Shown: positions 61,123-64,000 of the stretch, piece by piece | How positions within the stretch are numbered: position 1 is the first letter of the stretch | How the letters are laid out: the number at the start of each line of letters is the position of its first letter | Assembly (NCBI RefSeq): GCF_003173335.1 | Contig: NZ_QGMZ01000004.1 | Coordinates: 62,001-126,000, forward strand | From: Methanospirillum stamsii | GTDB lineage: Archaea > Halobacteriota > Methanomicrobia > Methanomicrobiales > Methanospirillaceae | Direction of reading: 5' to 3' | Length of the DNA stretch: 64,000 bases | The notes under the pieces: model-generated | The model's input: only the letters and a program-made list of their open reading frames with translations | Database searches by the model: none | What the model was told of the DNA's origin: nothing | Program-made: the position numbers and the translations under genes

Positions 61123-62526
61123 TTATTGTAATCCAGATGGTTTTTCAAGAAATGACGAAAAGTCCTGAAGGTCCCAGATAAAATTGCCGTCCTTTTTCAG
61201 GTTCTCTTTACCCATCACTCTCCGGGCTGCCACCCCACAAGTAACCGGATGAGTAAGGAAAGCGATGAGATCAGTTTTTTTCATTACCATATTAATAATA
61301 TCCAGGGCCTGGTCTCCAGTCAGTTCACGGTTTTTACATTCCACCACGAGTGTCCGATCAGGTTTTATTGCCACAATATCTATCTCATCACCTTTCCGGT
61401 TCCACCAGGGGCCTGTTAATTCAAACTGAAAGGAATTGTCAGAGCTTATTACTTCCCTTACAAGGTCTTCAAAACATTTCCCTGCATAAGAGTTCCATCC
61501 ATTATGGACGGTGGTAATCAATGATGAAAATTTTCCGGCTTCAAAGGTACTCATATTCGGGTATACAAACCTGGCATAAAATCTAAAGAACGGATCTGTC
61601 AGGAAATATCTTCCAAGTCTTGAACGACCTTTTTTATCACCGATTGGCACCTGATAGGTAACGATTCCAAGGAGGTTTATCAGGTTGTCCAGATACGGGT
61701 GAAGTGAAGTAACAGAAATACCTGCCCTATCTCCAATCTCTTTCATTGATGTTTTTCCACCGGCAAGAGCTGTAATTATTGCATGATAACTTGCGTGCTC
61801 ACTTCCAAACTCCTCAACAAGGATATCAGAGATCTCCCGCCTAAGTGGTCCAAATTCACTAAATATCATTTTTTCAAGAATGTCAGAAAAATTATGGCAG
61901 GAGAATTTTTCAAAAAGATAATAATAGTGGATGATTCCGCCAAATAAGTAATAAATTTTTAACTTCTCTTCCAGAGGAAGAGAAGTCAGATCATCGAGCA
62001 CAGGAAATATTTCCGTAATACCGAAGGGTCGTAAAGTTATCCGGGTATCTGCCCGCTTGAATAAGGGTGCCCCACCATCCTGGAAGAGACGATTCATCAT
62101 GCCGATTGAAGATCCGGTTACGATAAGGAAGACTCCTGAGTCAGCTGGACGTTGATCCCATGCATTTTGCAGTTCTGAATAAAAAGAGGGATATATCTGA
62201 CTAAATCGTTGAAATTCATCAAATACTACAATGATCGGTTCTTTTATCTGGATGAGAAAGGTAAAGAGATCGGAGGGTTTTTTTATTGAGAAGAACGGGG
62301 GAAGATTGAAATGATGAGACAGGATTTGTGCATATTCCTCCATGAGAAGATCTATTTTTTTGTGATTATCAACAAAAAAGTAAAGTGAAGGCCGGGAGCG
62401 AATAAATTCCCTGACAAGTGTTGTTTTACCAATTCTTCTTCTTCCGGTGATAACAAGAAATGAGGGAGTCTTCTTGTATAACTGCTCCATCAGGTGAAGT
62501 TCAGCTTCCCGGCCATAGAATTTCAT
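61123..62526 (-). CDS. Archaeal-type ATPase with DUF234 nuclease-like C-terminus
   Basis: A 467-residue protein of the archaeal ATPase family (PF01637 type). The P-loop is ITGRRRIGKTTLVREFI (residues 26-42) and Walker B is IIVVFDEFQRF. A winged helix follows (about 235-300: ISVTSLHPYLDNLINLLG). The C-terminal DUF234 part has GDEIDIVAIKPDRTLVVECKN, a PD-(D/E)xK-like core. These proteins are numerous and mobile in methanogens, and their role is unknown. The gene is flanked by AT-rich non-coding DNA. Confidence 0.9.
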   Translation of the reverse strand: MKFYGREAELHLMEQLYKKTPSFLVITGRRRIGKTTLVREFIRSRPSLYFFVDNHKKIDLLMEEYAQILSHHFNLPPFFSIKKPSDLFTFLIQIKEPIIVVFDEFQRFSQIYPSFYSELQNAWDQRPADSGVFLIVTGSSIGMMNRLFQDGGAPLFKRADTRITLRPFGITEIFPVLDDLTSLPLEEKLKIYYLFGGIIHYYYLFEKFSCHNFSDILEKMIFSEFGPLRREISDILVEEFGSEHASYHAIITALAGGKTSMKEIGDRAGISVTSLHPYLDNLINLLGIVTYQVPIGDKKGRSRLGRYFLTDPFFRFYARFVYPNMSTFEAGKFSSLITTVHNGWNSYAGKCFEDLVREVISSDNSFQFELTGPWWNRKGDEIDIVAIKPDRTLVVECKNRELTGDQALDIINMVMKKTDLIAFLTHPVTCGVAARRVMGKENLKKDGNFIWDLQDFSSFLEKPSGLQ

Positions 62527-62895
62527 TAATTATTATTTCTATAATTATTATATGAATAATTATTGTCGGTCAATACTGAAAGGATAATGAATGAGATATT
62601 ATTGCATCAGTGAGTATTTATTTTTCCGGGAATAAATTTCAAAATGTGCATAATAATAAGGGAGATCCTAATCCAGGATTCCAGGAATTAAAAAAAACAT
62701 CAGAATTTATATCGTCAGGTTCATCTCAAGACTAAAAAATTCGAAAAAATATCCAGATTTCAGTCTTTCACGGAGAAGAAATTTTTAGTTTTTTAATCCG
62801 GAAAACTAGTAAAAAGTATAAATGTTTGACACTAATTTTATGATACCATCTCAAAATAATCAATTATTGAATCATTCATGTAACAGGTGATATCT
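62527..62895. other. AT-rich intergenic region upstream of hicB
   Basis: About 369 nt with no supportable gene. It contains the promoter of the ATPase gene (minus strand) and that of hicB (TATA at 62817-62823). I see no repeats longer than a few bases beyond chance. Confidence 0.4.
62817..62823 (+). promoter_or_regulatory. Putative TATA box for hicBA
   Basis: TATAAAT preceded by purine-rich AAAAAG (a BRE-like run) lies about 75 nt upstream of the hicB ATG. Transcription would start near 62845, with a leader of about 50 nt. HicB proteins often repress their own promoter. Confidence 0.5.
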
Positions 62896-63144
62896 ATGAA
62901 AACAATCATTATTCCAATCACAATAACATATCTCCCTGAGGGTTTCTTTCTGGCAACGAGTGATGTACTTCCGGGATTAATTGCTCAGGGTAGTAGTATT
63001 GATGAAACTATTGAAATAGCTGAAGATGTTGCACGACACCTGATATCTATAGAATTAGAAGAGAAAGGCAATAATAACATTGAAACAGATCATGAATCAC
63101 AATATCTTTTAGATATCCATGTGCCAATTCCGGTATCCGTATGA
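62896..63144 (+). CDS. hicB: HicB-family antitoxin
   Basis: An 82-residue HicB-like protein with the partial RNase H fold: ITITYLPEGFFLATSDVLPGLIAQG in two blocks, then SIDETIEIAEDVARHLI. ATG 62896 is preceded by AGGTGAT (62885-62891), a good archaeal ribosome site. Its TGA overlaps the next ATG as ATGA, so the toxin gene is coupled. The family neutralises the mRNA-cutting toxin HicA, here encoded second and frameshifted. Confidence 0.88.
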   Translation: MKTIIIPITITYLPEGFFLATSDVLPGLIAQGSSIDETIEIAEDVARHLISIELEEKGNNNIETDHESQYLLDIHVPIPVSV

Positions 63145-63366
63145 CACGAATACCATCATATCAATCCAAAGAAGTGGCCGGTAAACTAAATAGCCGGATA
63201 TGTATTAAAACGCCATGGAAAAGGCTCACACGATATTTATTACCATCCAGACATAAAACGTTCCGTAACAATCCCCAATCACCCAGGACAACCAATTCCT
63301 ATCGGTACTATTCATGCATTTATTCGTGCTATGGGTTTATCAAATGAGGAATTTATTTCATTGTAA
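63141..63366 (+). pseudogene. hicA: HicA toxin gene with a frameshift
   Basis: The start MTRIPSYQSKEV matches HicA. After about 17 codons the homology moves to the +1 frame: AGYVLKRHGKGSHDIYYHPD, then IPNHPGQPIPIGTIHAF, ending IRAMGLSNEEFISL at TAA 63364-63366. The catalytic His of GSH is intact. The shift falls in 63183-63192, a run of A and T where one extra base explains the change. Either the toxin is inactivated or there is a sequencing error. The antitoxin gene is intact. In the original frame the product would be a nonsense peptide ending at 63347. Confidence 0.85.
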
Positions 63367-63456
63367 AAAGTCAGATATTCACCTGAAAATATCGTTATTC
63401 CATGGGAATTTTAATTTAATGTTTATTTTGCTCATTTACTGAAAAAAATATTCCCG

Positions 63457-63499
63457 AAATTTGAGAAGGAATAGATGGAAGTACTCCTCTCTCAAATTT
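63457..63499. repeat. 10-bp inverted repeat
   Basis: AAATTTGAGA (63457-63466) and TCTCAAATTT (63490-63499) are perfect complements with a 23-nt spacer. It lies 91 nt beyond hicA. It could be a protein-binding site or a transcript end; no evidence decides. Confidence 0.55.
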
Positions 63500-63540
63500 G
63501 ATATGGGGACCAATATTGGACTAGTGGTGACTCTTTACTG

Positions 63541-63567
63541 AAGGGCCGCTATGGCCTTATCTTTTTT
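63541..63567 (+). terminator. Hairpin plus T run (possible terminator)
   Basis: AAGGGCC and GGCCTT pair with one bulged G around a five-base loop, followed by ATCTTTTTT (T run 63562-63567). This looks like an intrinsic terminator on the plus strand. The nearest upstream transcript is hicBA, ending 175 nt earlier, or an unrecognised RNA. Confidence 0.45.
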
Positions 63568-63976
63568 CAGTCGATACTTTATATGCCGGACAGGAGAGAG
63601 GGATTTAAACCCCCTTATAAAAACAAGTATTGAATTGGATTTTGAAAAATAAGGCCCTTACGCCAACATTTTTCCAGGGTTTTATCTGTCCAAAAAAAAA
63701 CGTGAAATTTTTATAAAATATGGATGTATCGGGCTTTTTATCGTTAAGAAAACTCATGGAGGTAATTAGATCAATTATATTAGTATATATGTTGTGAATG
63801 TTAATCCCTTTGTGCTGCTCATTTATATCAAAAGGTATCTGCATGGAGAGTCGGACCCTCCTTGGAAGAAATTTCAGGTAAAGCGAACCAACATTCACTT
63901 GCTAAAGAGGGGAGAAGATTATTAGCAAAGGAATATGAGATTGGCAAATGGCATTATTCCAATCGAAAGGAGCTCT

Positions 63977-64000
63977 ATGAACGTACCTGATTCGTTTATA
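63977..64000 (+). CDS. Possible start of a gene running off the window
   Basis: AAAGGAG (63966-63972) precedes ATG 63977 by 4 nt and the frame (MNVPDSFI) is open to the end of the window. Eight codons are too few to assign a family. The start overlaps the end of the ORF fragment at 63805-63990. Confidence 0.35.

Larger units (their letters stand above)
63367..63976. other. Largely non-coding AT-rich tail
   Basis: About 600 nt with no certain gene. It holds an inverted repeat (63457-63499), a terminator-like hairpin (63541-63567), a T-arm-like sequence (63598-63614) and, at 63805-63990 on the plus strand, a stop-free stretch with protein-like content (ISGKANQHSLAKEGRR, then EYEIGKWHYSNRKELYERT) but no ATG; the only in-frame start is TTG 63862. 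That stretch may be the remnant of a gene. A minus-strand frame at 63605-63898 looks spurious. Confidence 0.4.

Noticed and set aside
63598-63614. A minus-strand tRNA T arm-like sequence (GGGGG-TTTAAAT-CCCTC)
   Set aside because: The loop lacks the conserved C56, and no acceptor, anticodon or D arm can be folded on either side, so no tRNA is called. A tRNA fragment left by integration is possible but not shown.
63605-63898. A 97-residue minus-strand frame
   Set aside because: AT-rich, low-complexity content, no recognised motif and a weak start. It overlaps the hairpin/ORF-remnant region and is likely chance.
1-64000. CRISPR arrays, insertion sequences, integrases or rRNA operons
   Set aside because: I looked for regularly spaced repeats, transposase motifs and rRNA-like sequence and saw none. 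The only clear tandem repeat is protein-coding (3753-4004).

Overview
The window is archaeal. It carries archaeal-type ribosomal proteins (S19e, L39e, L31e, L18Ae, L21e, L37e), aIF6, prefoldin alpha, RNA polymerase subunit F, SRP54/FtsY, RNase P component 4, LSm and AglB. The CoM/CoB-type fumarate reductase TfrAB, many PKD, DUF3821 and TPR surface proteins, and PAS-rich sensor kinases point to a methanogen of the Methanomicrobiales, most like Methanospirillum. That placement is inferred from gene content; no search was possible.

Layout. 0-3.2 kb: a sugar-phosphate isomerase fragment, a possible 25-codon ORF coupled to a CNNM/CorC transporter, purN, RNase P subunit 4 and a YhbY-like protein. 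3.2-5.7 kb: an AT-rich island with one large PKD surface protein. 5.7-15.6 kb: a dense, often overlapping information-processing cluster: rps19e, PDCD5 protein, ATP-pyrophosphatase, rpl39e, rpl31e, aIF6, rpl18Ae, prefoldin alpha, ftsY, srp54, trmY, pus10, rpl21e, rpoF, DUF655, ksgA and a HemK-like methylase. 15.6-20.3 kb: hexulose-phosphate isomerase, bifunctional PurH, a DUF3821 surface protein and an anion permease. 20.3-26.4 kb: a two-component cluster (two histidine kinases and three stand-alone receiver proteins) plus an XRE/DUF2178 pair. 26.4-37.2 kb: a block of exported or anchored proteins (TPR, PKD, M13 peptidase, Cache, a seven-bladed propeller with a dockerin-like tail, a cohesin-like protein). 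37.2-44.6 kb: a glutaredoxin-thioredoxin reductase fusion, an AT-rich membrane protein, an orphan DNA methylase and tfrBA. 44.7-52.8 kb: lysC, purM, ZPR1, sepF, PUA protein, LSm, rpl37e, purF, a decayed HEPN gene, serA and tRNA-Val(GAC). 52.9-60.3 kb: a binding lipoprotein and envelope-glycan genes (manC, aglB, a membrane GT2). 60.3-64 kb: AT-rich, with a broken acylphosphatase paralogue, an archaeal ATPase, a hicBA pair with frameshifted hicA, and mostly non-coding DNA.

How the genes fit together. Purine synthesis is dispersed (purN, purH, purM, purF). TrmY and Pus10, which act in sequence on tRNA position 54, overlap. SRP54 and FtsY, the two partner GTPases of membrane targeting, are adjacent. 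ManC, AglB and the GT2 enzyme fit surface N-glycosylation of the many exported proteins encoded here. The most unusual signals are the adjacent dockerin/cohesin pair (34.0-36.6 kb), the acylphosphatase-coiled-coil family with one member broken by a small deletion (58.4-61.0 kb), a repeated GDIV module in a TPR membrane protein, the Grx-TrxR fusion, and three small genes in different states of decay (HEPN, acylphosphatase, HicA).
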